A stretch of 42,536 nt of DNA from Gardnerella vaginalis (GTDB lineage: Bacteria > Actinomycetota > Actinomycetes > Actinomycetales > Bifidobacteriaceae): contig CAMPUL010000013.1 of NCBI GenBank assembly GCA_946997215.1, forward strand, positions 1 through 42,536. The letters are read 5' to 3'. Each line of letters starts with the position of its first letter. The first letter of the stretch is position 1. Below, piece by piece: positions 16,942 to 25,128 of the stretch. Both the position numbers and the translations under genes were made by a program. The notes below the pieces were generated by a model. The model was given only the letters and a program-made list of their open reading frames with translations, searched no databases and was not told where the DNA came from.

Positions 16942-17982
16942 ATGATTGTTGTTTCTACAGACGGATCTGCTCTAGGAAATCCAAACGGATCAATGGGCTG
17001 GGCTTGGGCAGACCACATAGACGAAGCGGGCAACGCTCACGAGCACAATCACGCTGGTAACGCGGATGCAGGCGGAGCTACTAACGGCACGAATCAAATA
17101 GGTGAATTATGTGCAGTTCTAGAAGCTTTGCGAGCACATCCTGGAAGTGAGCCTTTAACAATCGAAAGCGACTCGCAATATGCGATTAATTGTGCAACAA
17201 CTTGGATTCATGGTTGGAAAAAGAACGGTTGGAAGAACTCCAAAAAAGAGCCTGTAAAAAACGCAGAACTTATTCGCGCAATTGACGAAGAGATTTGTAA
17301 GCGTAAAGGCTCAGTTAAGTTTGTTTGGGTTAAGGGACACGCTGGAAACGCGGGAAACGAGAAGGTTGACGAGCTTGCTAGAACTTATGCCGAAGATTGC
17401 CGCAGCAAATTGAAGGATGGATATTTGCCATTAGAAGGGTGGAAATCGTTGATTTCTTCATCATATTCGGATGGCGTTGACGTTCCGCAAGACGCAAAAA
17501 TGCTATTGGATGGAAAAATTTCTAGTAGCGAATACCACATTGGCAGATGCGTTGGAGAAGATATTAATCCTGATTTTAATGGCGATAATACGCGTGAAAC
17601 AAGCCGTGAAACAGAGCGTGAAACATTTAGCGATGCCACTAAATACGCAAATAACAACGCTGCTTGCGACTCATCTACGCAAATCATTAATACAAATGAC
17701 GAATCGAAAGCCATAGACGAATCGAAAGCCGCTGAAGATTCGCATGAAAATAACGAATCCCAAAATAAATCAGAGCAAAAATATAAAGCAGTTCCAGGAT
17801 TGCGCGTATGCGGAACATTGCAATTTACGCCTGCTCCAAACACAAGCCCAAGTTTTAACGGAAATCCACGATTTATAACAGGCACAATACAGTTAAGCGG
17901 ATACGTTATGCCAGATGGCACTTTTAACTTAGAGCCAACTGAATTTTATATTCAAACAAAAGCTGCAAACAAAACAGAATAA
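16942..17982 (+). CDS. rnhA: ribonuclease HI with long C-terminal extension
   Basis: Cleaves RNA in RNA-DNA hybrids. The catalytic domain fills about the first 155 residues with the four acidic residues in place: STDGSALGNP (Asp near 7), GELCAVLEAL (Glu near 55), IESDSQYA (Asp near 76) and EKVDELA (Asp near 143). HGWKKNGW is the usual substrate-binding helix. The start at 16942 is chosen for GAAAGG seven bases upstream; an ATG at 16909 would lie inside the terminator hairpin. After residue 160 there is a ~45-residue conserved-looking stretch, a Ser/Glu/Asn-rich linker (about 215-280), and a ~60-residue Pro/Gly-containing tail I do not recognise. Usual RNase HI is ~155 residues, so 346 is unusual. 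Confidence 0.9.
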   Translation: MIVVSTDGSALGNPNGSMGWAWADHIDEAGNAHEHNHAGNADAGGATNGTNQIGELCAVLEALRAHPGSEPLTIESDSQYAINCATTWIHGWKKNGWKNSKKEPVKNAELIRAIDEEICKRKGSVKFVWVKGHAGNAGNEKVDELARTYAEDCRSKLKDGYLPLEGWKSLISSSYSDGVDVPQDAKMLLDGKISSSEYHIGRCVGEDINPDFNGDNTRETSRETERETFSDATKYANNNAACDSSTQIINTNDESKAIDESKAAEDSHENNESQNKSEQKYKAVPGLRVCGTLQFTPAPNTSPSFNGNPRFITGTIQLSGYVMPDGTFNLEPTEFYIQTKAANKTE

Positions 17983-18099
17983 AATCTGAACGCAGACTAA
18001 TATGTAGTATGTATGAAATAAGTGGCGGTTAGTAAAAATCGCTATAAACACGCTGGTATTTTAGCCACGCCAGCAAGAAAGACAAGAAAGTAGGCACAC

Positions 18100-18798
18100 A
18101 TGGATAAAGCACAACAGGACGCGCTTAAAAAGGCAGCTGGCATTGAGGCCGCAAAAATCGTACAAAATGGCATGATGGTTGGACTTGGGACCGGCTCTAC
18201 AGTGCGATTCTTAGTAGACGAGCTTGGCCGCAGAGTTAAAGAAGAAGGCTTAAGCTTTACTGGAGTTACAACTTCTCGCCGCACTCAAGAGCAGGCAGAA
18301 GGCTACGGCATTAAGATTCTTGACATTAACGATGTTGACCATATTGACGTTACGATTGACGGATCAGACGAAGTTGATAAGAACTTTAACGGCATTAAGG
18401 GCGGCGGCGCGGCTCTTCTTTGGGAAAAGATTGTTGCAATCAACTCCGATCGCATTGTGTGGATTGTGGACGCCAGCAAGGTTGTAGATACAATCGGCAA
18501 GTTCCCACTTCCTGTTGAGGTAATTCCATTCGGATCCGCACAAGTGATTCGCAAGTTTGAAAAGCGTGGATACAAGCCAGTTTTGCGTCTTGACGCAGAT
18601 GGCAAAGAAGTGCGCACAGACGAGAACAACTTTGTTGTTGACTTGCACTTGGAGCGCATTGACCACCCACAAGAGCTTGCTAAAGATTTGATTGAAACAG
18701 TTGGCGTTGTAGAACACGGATTGTTCTTAAACATGGTCGATACTGTGATTGTTGGCGATCCAAACGGACCTCGCACACTCACAAACCCAAATAAGTAA
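18100..18798 (+). CDS. rpiA: ribose-5-phosphate isomerase A
   Basis: Interconverts ribose-5-phosphate and ribulose-5-phosphate; in bifidobacteria it feeds the fructose-6-phosphate phosphoketolase pathway. 232 residues, typical of RpiA. Motifs: GLGTGSTVRFLVDEL (about 28-42), DGSDEVDKNFNGIKGGGAALLWEK (about 86-109, catalytic Asp residues and the GGG loop) and the C-terminal DLHLERIDHPQELAKDL. TAGG sits five bases before the ATG. It stands alone between the RNase H gene and a strong terminator. Confidence 0.95.
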   Translation: MDKAQQDALKKAAGIEAAKIVQNGMMVGLGTGSTVRFLVDELGRRVKEEGLSFTGVTTSRRTQEQAEGYGIKILDINDVDHIDVTIDGSDEVDKNFNGIKGGGAALLWEKIVAINSDRIVWIVDASKVVDTIGKFPLPVEVIPFGSAQVIRKFEKRGYKPVLRLDADGKEVRTDENNFVVDLHLERIDHPQELAKDLIETVGVVEHGLFLNMVDTVIVGDPNGPRTLTNPNK

Positions 18799-18833
18799 GC
18801 AGCAGTCTACATAATCTAATATTTAACCAATCA

Positions 18834-18890
18834 TTTCCCGAGAATGTATGTAAAATAAATCAATTTGCATACGTTTTCGGGAAATTTTTT
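18834..18890 (+). terminator. intrinsic terminator of rpiA
   Basis: A 17-base arm at 18834-18850 pairs with 18868-18884 along its full length (two G-T wobbles) around a 17-base loop. The top of the stem is TTTCCCGA/TCGGGAAA and a six-T run follows (18885-18890). It starts 36 bases after the rpiA stop. Confidence 0.9.
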
Positions 18891-18921
18891 ACAATCTTCA
18901 ATCGCAATAAGTCAATCGGAA

Positions 18922-18953
18922 TAAAAAAAAAGCGCTGGAAAATCCAACGCTTT
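18922..18953 (-). terminator. intrinsic terminator of the bS22 gene
   Basis: Read on the minus strand, AAAGCGTTGGA pairs with TCCAGCGCTTT (one wobble) and is followed by a run of nine T. It lies about 45 bases after the bS22 stop and faces the rpiA terminator, isolating the two genes. Confidence 0.9.
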
Positions 18954-18996
18954 CAAAAGTGTTACGTGCCCAAACGGGCAGGCGCGCCAAACAGCA

Positions 18997-19086
18997 TTAC
19001 TTACGCTGATGACGAGTCTTACGCAGCAGTTTGCGGTGCTTCTTCTTGCTCATCCGCTTGCGGCGCTTCTTGATGACAGAACCCAT
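18997..19086 (-). CDS. small ribosomal subunit protein bS22 (AURKAIP1/COX24-like), 29 residues
   Basis: Tiny, extremely basic ribosomal protein known from actinobacteria. The product begins [19 protein letters not shown] and ends RKTRHQRK, the conserved Lys/Arg pattern of actinobacterial bS22, which sits in the small subunit near the decoding region. The ATG at 19086 has an excellent GGAGG six bases upstream. A possible promoter is TTTCCA-17-TAACAT, about 40 bases further upstream. A strong terminator follows, so it is a one-gene transcript. Too short for most gene finders but unmistakable. Confidence 0.93.
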   Translation of the reverse strand: MGSVIKKRRKRMSKKKHRKLLRKTRHQRK

Positions 19087-19170
19087 CTGAAGCCTCCATT
19101 CATATGTAAAGTGTGCAACTTGCCTAATGTTACACCGTTTTGACGACTTTGGAAAATCCTAAAGCAAAGT

Positions 19171-19250
19171 TTTACAAAAACACATGCAAAACACATGCAA
19201 AACATGCGCAAAACCATACGTTAAACACATACAAAACACATGCAAAACAG
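19171..19250. repeat. degenerate ACACATGCAAA repeats
   Basis: The spacer between the 19268-19900 gene and bS22 is largely made of ACACATGCAAA-like units (clear copies near 19180, 19190 and 19235, weaker ones between). No gene or hairpin is seen in it. Confidence 0.7.
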
Positions 19251-19267
19251 CTTATATTTTGCAAAGT

Positions 19268-19900
19268 TTACATTGGAAATTGCTTATAGAATCTTTCAAC
19301 AGATTGCTTTGATCCAGTTAACTCAAACACAGCTGTGTCGTTTTGCCAAATGGCACTAGCTTTAGCTTTATTGCCCGACTCAGTCTTTAACACATAGCTG
19401 CCAGTGGTTTTTCCAGAAACTTGAATTTTTCCAGAAGCAACATCTACCCCACTTAATCCATCTAACAAAAGCTCATATTGCTTATTCGCTAAGTCGCGAC
19501 TGCTCCATTGAGCAACAACAAGCGAAACATCACTTCCAGATTCTCCAGTTGAATACTTAACTGTGTATTCTTCTAAAGGAGAAGCCGAAGACCATTTTGC
19601 GCTAGCAGAAGCATCAACACGAGCAAAATCAAGAACAGTATCTGGCATAGCTTTTAACAGAGCAGTAGAAGTGCTAGGCAAATCTTTAGCCTTAATAGAT
19701 GGCGTTTTTGCAGAAGGCACATGCGTTTTAGCAGATTGCGCATTTTGCTGGTGATTTAACGCCCAACCTGGCCAAACAAACGCGGAAACAATTGCCAAAA
19801 CAACAACTATTAATGCAACAATAAGCACTTTTCGTAAATTGTTATGAGACGCAGAAAATCCTTGCGAAGAAGTAGAAGAATTATTTGTATAAGAATTCAT
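19268..19900 (-). CDS. membrane-anchored protein of unknown function
   Basis: 210 residues, not recognised. The N-terminus is Ser/Asn-rich and cytoplasmic, followed by one hydrophobic helix (about 25-46, VLIVALIVVVLAIVSAFVW) with a basic residue before it, so a type II-like anchor with the rest outside the membrane. A Ser/Thr/Lys/Pro linker (about 52-80) leads to a ~125-residue domain with alternating beta-like segments (YTVKYSTGESGSDVSLVVAQW, ASAIWQNDTAVFELTGS). It contains no Cys, no lipobox and no enzyme motif. GGGG lies six bases before the ATG. It is divergent from radA with a 91-base spacer. Confidence 0.75.
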   Translation of the reverse strand: MNSYTNNSSTSSQGFSASHNNLRKVLIVALIVVVLAIVSAFVWPGWALNHQQNAQSAKTHVPSAKTPSIKAKDLPSTSTALLKAMPDTVLDFARVDASASAKWSSASPLEEYTVKYSTGESGSDVSLVVAQWSSRDLANKQYELLLDGLSGVDVASGKIQVSGKTTGSYVLKTESGNKAKASAIWQNDTAVFELTGSKQSVERFYKQFPM

Positions 19901-19991
19901 TTTTTACCCCACATAACACTGTTAAACATACTTGGATTATCTCACAAAAGTATGACGGCAAAATGTCTATAAATGCAGCTAGCGTCAAATC

Positions 19992-21443
19992 ATGGCTGCA
20001 AAATCTTCTACTTATTACTTGTGCTCCGAATGTGGTTGGAGTGGGTCAAAATGGTACGGCCGCTGCCCAGAATGCGGCGAATGGGGTACACTAAGCGAGT
20101 TTAGCGAGCCAAAGTTGCAAAGTGGCGTTTCTAAAGCTTTAAGATCGTCTAGAAATTCAAGAAGCGCAAAAACAAACGTGATTGCCGCGTTAAACATCGA
20201 TTCCAGCGTAGACGCACAGCCGATTAGCAGCATTCAAGCAGATAATGGAATTAGAATACACACAGGATTTAGCGAATTTGACCGCGTTTTAGGAGGAGGG
20301 CTTGTTCCAGGGTCCGTAACGCTTATAGCAGGCGAGCCAGGAATCGGAAAGTCTACTCTGCTTTTAGAAACCGCTGGAAAAGTAGCTAAAAATGGCGGCG
20401 AATCCACTCAAAGCAACGAGTCTGCAACAAATTTAGTTTTATACATTTCTGGCGAAGAATCAAAGTCGCAAGTAAAATTGCGCGCGTCACGCATAAACGC
20501 CATAAGTCAAAATCTTCTTCTTGCTTCTACAACAGACTTAAACACAGCTTTAGCATTAATCGAAAAGTATAAGCCAACACTTGCAATTGTTGATTCGGCA
20601 CAAACTATTGTTTCTAGCGATGTTGATGGCATTACAGGAGGCTCCACTCAAGTTAGAGAAGTAGCTAGCGCGCTTATTGACGTTGCTAAAACTTGTAATA
20701 TTCCAGTGCTTTTAGTTGGTCACGTTACAAAAGACGGCTCGATTGCAGGTCCGCGCACGCTTGAGCATCTTGTAGACACAGTTTGCCAATTTGAAGGAGA
20801 TAGTCAAACGGCATTGCGCATGCTTCGCGCTGTTAAAAATCGTTTTGGACCTACAGACGAAGTTGGATGCTTCGATATGAGCGGATGTGGAATTGAAGAA
20901 GTTCTAGACCCTTCTGGCCTATTCTTGTCTTCTAACGAGGATTGCAAAAACGAAGGCACATGCGTAACGCTTACTTTAGAGGGCAATCGAAGCCTTGCTA
21001 TTGAGGTTCAAGCGCTTGTTACAGACTCTGTTCTACCAGCTCCTCGGCGTGCAGTTTCGGGAGTAGATGCAAACAGAATCGCTATGCTTACGGCAGTTTT
21101 ATATAGGCATGGCGGATTGAATCTTCTTGCTAAAGACATTTACGTTTCTACGATTGCTGGCGCTAAAGCAAAAGAGCCTTCTTGCGATTTAGCAATAGTT
21201 GCATCTCTTGCAAGCGCTGCAAAAAATAAGCCAGTTTTGCCTTTTACGTGCGCAATTGGCGAGATTAGCTTGACTGGCCAAGTTCGATCGGCTTCTAGAA
21301 TGGAAACTAGACTTAAAGAAGCTGCAAGAATTGGCTATAAACGTGCGATTGTTTGCCATTTGCAAAAAAAGATTCATGTTGCAGGAATTGATGTAGTTGA
21401 AGTAAATAATCTTAAAGAAGCGTTGAAAGCGCTGGGATTGTAG
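19992..21443 (+). CDS. radA: DNA repair protein RadA (Sms)
   Basis: RecA-like ATPase that promotes branch migration and processing of recombination intermediates. Order of features: zinc finger CSECGWSGSKWYGRCPEC (residues 10-27), Walker A GEPGIGKST near 114, the RadA-specific KNRFG near 282, and a C-terminal Lon-protease-like domain (about 330-480) with FTCAIGEISLTGQVRS. 483 residues is a usual length. No Shine-Dalgarno precedes the ATG; TATAAA about 25 bases upstream could be a -10 giving a very short leader. The next gene starts about 20 bases after its stop, so they are probably co-transcribed. Confidence 0.94.
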   Translation: MAAKSSTYYLCSECGWSGSKWYGRCPECGEWGTLSEFSEPKLQSGVSKALRSSRNSRSAKTNVIAALNIDSSVDAQPISSIQADNGIRIHTGFSEFDRVLGGGLVPGSVTLIAGEPGIGKSTLLLETAGKVAKNGGESTQSNESATNLVLYISGEESKSQVKLRASRINAISQNLLLASTTDLNTALALIEKYKPTLAIVDSAQTIVSSDVDGITGGSTQVREVASALIDVAKTCNIPVLLVGHVTKDGSIAGPRTLEHLVDTVCQFEGDSQTALRMLRAVKNRFGPTDEVGCFDMSGCGIEEVLDPSGLFLSSNEDCKNEGTCVTLTLEGNRSLAIEVQALVTDSVLPAPRRAVSGVDANRIAMLTAVLYRHGGLNLLAKDIYVSTIAGAKAKEPSCDLAIVASLASAAKNKPVLPFTCAIGEISLTGQVRSASRMETRLKEAARIGYKRAIVCHLQKKIHVAGIDVVEVNNLKEALKALGL

Positions 21444-21462
21444 GAGATTAATGGAGATTAAT

Positions 21463-22992
21463 ATGGTTGACTTTAGCAAATGGGCTGCTTTTACATCGCA
21501 AAAAACTAATCGCTCGCTTGCAGGTTCGCGAGTGTTTATTGAAGATGAAAATAATGAAAACAACAACATCAACAACATCAACAGCGGCAACAGCGGCAAC
21601 AATAGCAATGTGCAAAAATTCCTGCAAAACGCGCAATCTTGGGGAATAATTCCCGTAAATTCTAAGGAAGATGCTGATTTTTGCGTAAAAATATGCGCAA
21701 AAAACCTAGAGACCACTGTAGACGCACCTAATTTAAGCGGAAAAGATGCCATTGACTACGCGCAAAGCCACATGCCAGTAATGCGCACGCTACTTAACGA
21801 TTTACAAGAAAATGGTCTTAATTTAGAAGGCGTTAGAATAGCTGTTTGCCTTGTTTTAGAGCCAAAAACAGCCGTGCTACTAAGGGAGCTACACGCACAC
21901 GGAGCGATTGTTGGCGTATTTTGCGGCCCAGACGAAACCGACCAGCGAGTGGCAGATCAACTTAAAAAAGAGGGAATTTTAGTGCAAGCAAACCGCGATT
22001 GGTCTCCTGAGCAAACGCACGAAGGCGCTCTAAAACTTCTAGACGAAATACAGCCAAACATAATAATCGACGATGGTGCAAGTTTTGCGCGACTCGCAAG
22101 CCTGGAACGGCCACAAATCGCAGCAAATCTAATAGGCGTTGCCGAAGAAACAACAAGCGGAGTGCGCGCTTTTGAAGCAATGCAAAAAGCTGGGCACTTG
22201 CACTACCCCGTAATCGCAGTGAATAATAGCGCTCTAAAAACCGATTTTGACAATCGTCATGGAACTGGAGAAACATGCGTTACAACAATGCAACAAATTC
22301 TTGGAAGCGAATGCTTTGAAAACGCTAAAGTAACTGTTGTTGGATATGGACCAGTTGGCCGCGGATTTGCATTAAGAATACGCGCATTGGGTGCAAAAGT
22401 TACGATTTGCGATACAAATCCTGTTCAATCCTTACGCGCAGTTTTCGATGGATTTGAAGCTAAAAATCTTGAATGCGCTGTTAAAGAAAGCAATATGATT
22501 GTTTCTGCAACAGGCGTTAGACACACGATTACATTGCAAAATATGCAAAACATGCAAGAAAACGCAATTTTGGCTGTTATTGGTGGAATTGCAAACGAGA
22601 TTGCACTAGACGAAATCCCTGATTTTAAGCCAGTTGTTGGAACAGCACAAAGAAAAATCCAAGTTCCACTAGGTCCGCAAATCACGCTAATAAGCGAAGG
22701 AGACGGAACAAATTACACTACAGGCGGCGGAAATCCTATTGAGATTATGGACTTTAGTTTTGCTGTTCAAGTGAGCGCGGTTGCGTATTTGCTAGAGCAC
22801 AATGGCAATAAAGACGGCAATAAAAATAACGATAATCACCTTGATTCTGGAATTTACCAATTGCCAGAAAGCTCCGATAATCAAATAGCAAGAATCGCAC
22901 TAGCAAAACGCGGATATAGCGCAAGCGAAGCCAATAAAAACAACGGCTACAAGTGGGATTTAACGCGATTTGCGGAAGAAAAAGCCAATTAA
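21463..22992 (+). CDS. S-adenosylhomocysteine hydrolase superfamily protein with altered purine-binding and catalytic residues
   Basis: NAD-dependent protein of the SAH hydrolase fold. Retained: IIDDG near 201-205 (human Asp131), AEETTSG near 227-233 (Glu156), KTDFDN near 259-264 (Lys186, Asp190, Asn191) and the NAD loop GYGPVGRG near 293-300. Changed: the canonical CLHMTVET (His55, Thr57, Glu59) is CLVLEPKT here, the His of NIGHFD (His301) is Gly in VIGGIA, the His of MGHPS (His353) is Asn in GGNPI, and the canonical C-terminal Lys/Tyr tail is absent. The ~90-residue N-terminal part holds an Asn/Ser-rich slippage tract (ENNENNNINN...). GGAGATTAAT is duplicated, giving starts at 21451 and 21463; the latter has the better spacing. 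Canonical SAH hydrolysis is doubtful; the natural substrate is unknown. Confidence 0.8.
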   Translation: MVDFSKWAAFTSQKTNRSLAGSRVFIEDENNENNNINNINSGNSGNNSNVQKFLQNAQSWGIIPVNSKEDADFCVKICAKNLETTVDAPNLSGKDAIDYAQSHMPVMRTLLNDLQENGLNLEGVRIAVCLVLEPKTAVLLRELHAHGAIVGVFCGPDETDQRVADQLKKEGILVQANRDWSPEQTHEGALKLLDEIQPNIIIDDGASFARLASLERPQIAANLIGVAEETTSGVRAFEAMQKAGHLHYPVIAVNNSALKTDFDNRHGTGETCVTTMQQILGSECFENAKVTVVGYGPVGRGFALRIRALGAKVTICDTNPVQSLRAVFDGFEAKNLECAVKESNMIVSATGVRHTITLQNMQNMQENAILAVIGGIANEIALDEIPDFKPVVGTAQRKIQVPLGPQITLISEGDGTNYTTGGGNPIEIMDFSFAVQVSAVAYLLEHNGNKDGNKNNDNHLDSGIYQLPESSDNQIARIALAKRGYSASEANKNNGYKWDLTRFAEEKAN

Positions 22993-23082
22993 CTAAAATC
23001 AATTAACCAAAACATAATAAATCTAGGCAATAATAGAATAAAAGCAACAAAAGTAGTACAACATAATTCCTTAAGGAACACA

Positions 23083-24504
23083 ATGCTTACAGACCCAATA
23101 CGCAAACTTGCACATCCAACACCACTTAGCGAAGTCACACTATACAGTGCATCAATGGTTATTCCAGTAACGGGGCCAATAATCCCCGAAGGTGCTGTTG
23201 CTGTATCTAACGAACGCGTTGTGCACGTTGGAACACGTCAATGGGTTCTTAATATTCTAAAAGACGAGATGCCAAGTGATTCTTATATGCAAATGTTTAG
23301 AAATGAGAAACATTGGCACGGTCTTATGACACCAGGTCTTATCAATGCGCACACGCATTTGCAATACACAAATATGGCAAGCGTAGGACGAGGAGAATAT
23401 AGAAATTTCCACGATTGGGAGCAAGGATTTAACGTTGTTTACGACAAGTTGCAAGAAGATAAACAAAAAAATCCATCGCTAACAACTTGGAAGACTTCTG
23501 CATACGAAGGCGCAAGAATGATGGTGGAAGCTGGCACTAGTGCAGCTGCCGATATTGTAACCGATATTGAAGCGGTTGGAGCGCTTGCAAGCCAGGGAAT
23601 GCACGGAATTGCCTATTGGGAGGTAATGGGCTGGAAAAACGTTGACTGGAAGGAAGAAGGCTACGCTAAGCTGCTAGAAATGCTTGGCAAAATGATGAAC
23701 AACGGCAGCGTACCGAGTATAGGAATTAGCCCACACGCACCTTACAGCCTAGAAACAGAGCCGTTTGTGGATTTGCCAGACATTGCAAGGCAGCTAAACA
23801 TGCGCTTGCACATACACTTGGCTGAAACGCCAATGGAAGCAGGAAATCACGCAGATACGCTAACTACGTATTCTGCGCCAGATTGGAATAGCAATGTTTG
23901 GGAAAGCTATAGCGAACTTAAATCGCACGGAATGACGGCATCTGCAATTCAGTTTTTGGATCAGCTTGGGTCTTTGGGGCCAGACGTTCATATTGCGCAC
24001 GGCGTTTGGGCGGATGGCGAAGACCGCAGGATTTTGCGCCAACGCGGAGTTGGAGTGGCACTTTGCCCAAGATCCAATCGCATTACTGTTACAGAGAGAG
24101 ATGCGCCAATTCGCGACTACATGGAAGAAGGAAACTTGCTTGCAATTGGCACGGATTCGCTATCTTCTTCCCCATCTTTAGACGTTTTAGACGATGCTGC
24201 AAAAATCTACGACCTAGCAACAGCACAAGGATATAGAAAAGATGATTTAACACATCGAATTATTCGCATGCTTACTTTAGGCGGCGCAAGCGTTATGGGC
24301 TTGCACGTAGGACCGCACAGAATTGGCCAAATTAATGCTGGAGCCACGGCCGACCTTGCATTCTTTAACATTCCAACAGACACAAGCTCGCCGCAAGGAG
24401 TTGAAGAGACTTTGCACAATTTTGTTCGTCACGGCGCAGGAAGCGCAAAAGCAACTGTAATATCTGGAAATCTTGTGTACAATAATGGCGCTTTTGCGCA
24501 ATAA
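23083..24504 (+). CDS. TRZ/ATZ-type amidohydrolase, probable nucleoside/nucleobase deaminase (MTA/SAH deaminase-like)
   Basis: Metal-dependent hydrolase of the amidohydrolase superfamily subgroup that deaminates purine-type rings. Metal and active-site motifs are all present: TPGLINAHTHLQYT (HxH near 87-89), HIHLAETPMEAG near 245, HGVWADGEDRRIL near 306 and GTDSLSSSPSLDVLDD near 356. 473 residues is a normal length. AAGGA precedes the ATG by five bases. It follows the SAH hydrolase-like gene in the same direction (90-base spacer) and precedes a cupin gene, so a role in deaminating an adenosyl thioether such as SAH or methylthioadenosine is a context-based guess. Other purine or pterin substrates cannot be excluded. 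Confidence 0.8.
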   Translation: MLTDPIRKLAHPTPLSEVTLYSASMVIPVTGPIIPEGAVAVSNERVVHVGTRQWVLNILKDEMPSDSYMQMFRNEKHWHGLMTPGLINAHTHLQYTNMASVGRGEYRNFHDWEQGFNVVYDKLQEDKQKNPSLTTWKTSAYEGARMMVEAGTSAAADIVTDIEAVGALASQGMHGIAYWEVMGWKNVDWKEEGYAKLLEMLGKMMNNGSVPSIGISPHAPYSLETEPFVDLPDIARQLNMRLHIHLAETPMEAGNHADTLTTYSAPDWNSNVWESYSELKSHGMTASAIQFLDQLGSLGPDVHIAHGVWADGEDRRILRQRGVGVALCPRSNRITVTERDAPIRDYMEEGNLLAIGTDSLSSSPSLDVLDDAAKIYDLATAQGYRKDDLTHRIIRMLTLGGASVMGLHVGPHRIGQINAGATADLAFFNIPTDTSSPQGVEETLHNFVRHGAGSAKATVISGNLVYNNGAFAQ

Positions 24505-24540
24505 GTCTTACGCAAAATAAGTCTTACGCAAAATAAGTCA
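24501..24540. repeat. 16-bp tandem repeat overlapping the deaminase stop codon
   Basis: ATAAGTCTTACGCAAA occurs at 24501-24516 and 24517-24532 and begins a third time (ATAAGTCA, 24533-24540). The deaminase stop codon (24502-24504) lies in the first unit, so every copy offers another in-register TAA-like end. Confidence 0.9.
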
Positions 24541-24572
24541 ACATAAAAAAACAGAAAATATCAGGAGATATT

Positions 24573-25106
24573 ATGAGCGTTAAATTAGAAGATATGAGCG
24601 ATTACGCAAAAAATCTTGTTAAAGAATTGCACTTAGAAGCACACCCAGAAGGCGGATGGTACGCTCGCGATTGGCAAGCATCGCAACTATATAGCGCAAA
24701 TAACAGCACAGACGCGAGCGCAAACGCAACTAATACACAAGTTGACGAAAACTCCGCAGCCAGCGCTCCAAGGCCACTAGCATCGCTTATTTATTTTCTT
24801 TTACCAGCTGGCGATTCAAGCGCGTGGCATAAAGTTGATGCAGACGAGATTTGGCTTTGGCATGGGCCTGCAAATCTTACGATCGAACTTGGCGGATGCG
24901 GCCAAAATCCTTGCGCGGAGGCTGATTTGCAACGTTTTACTTTGGGAAACACTAAAGATGGCAACAGCCTACTTACGCGCGGTCATCTTGTGATTCCTGC
25001 TGGAACATGGCAGCGAACTGTGCCTAGCAACGCAGATGTATTGGTGTCTTGCGTTGTAAGCCCTGGCTTTACTTTTAGCGGATTTAATTTAGCGTCTAAA
25101 AACTAG
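24573..25106 (+). CDS. cupin-fold protein of the DUF985 family
   Basis: Small beta-barrel protein. HPEGGWYARDW (about 25-35) and LIYFLLPAGDSSAWHKVDADEIWLWHGP (about 72-99), with the metal-binding-type His and Glu residues, match the DUF985 cupin family, whose function is not established. A short Ala/Asn/Ser-rich insertion (about 42-65) separates the two blocks. 177 residues. AGGAG lies five bases before the ATG. It follows the deaminase on the same strand and ends 22 bases from the convergent nucleosidase. The association may mean a sugar-epimerase, isomerase or sensing role in the same pathway, but nothing in the sequence decides this. Confidence 0.82.
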   Translation: MSVKLEDMSDYAKNLVKELHLEAHPEGGWYARDWQASQLYSANNSTDASANATNTQVDENSAASAPRPLASLIYFLLPAGDSSAWHKVDADEIWLWHGPANLTIELGGCGQNPCAEADLQRFTLGNTKDGNSLLTRGHLVIPAGTWQRTVPSNADVLVSCVVSPGFTFSGFNLASKN

Positions 25107-25128
25107 TATGCTACTTTGAAGGCGTAAG

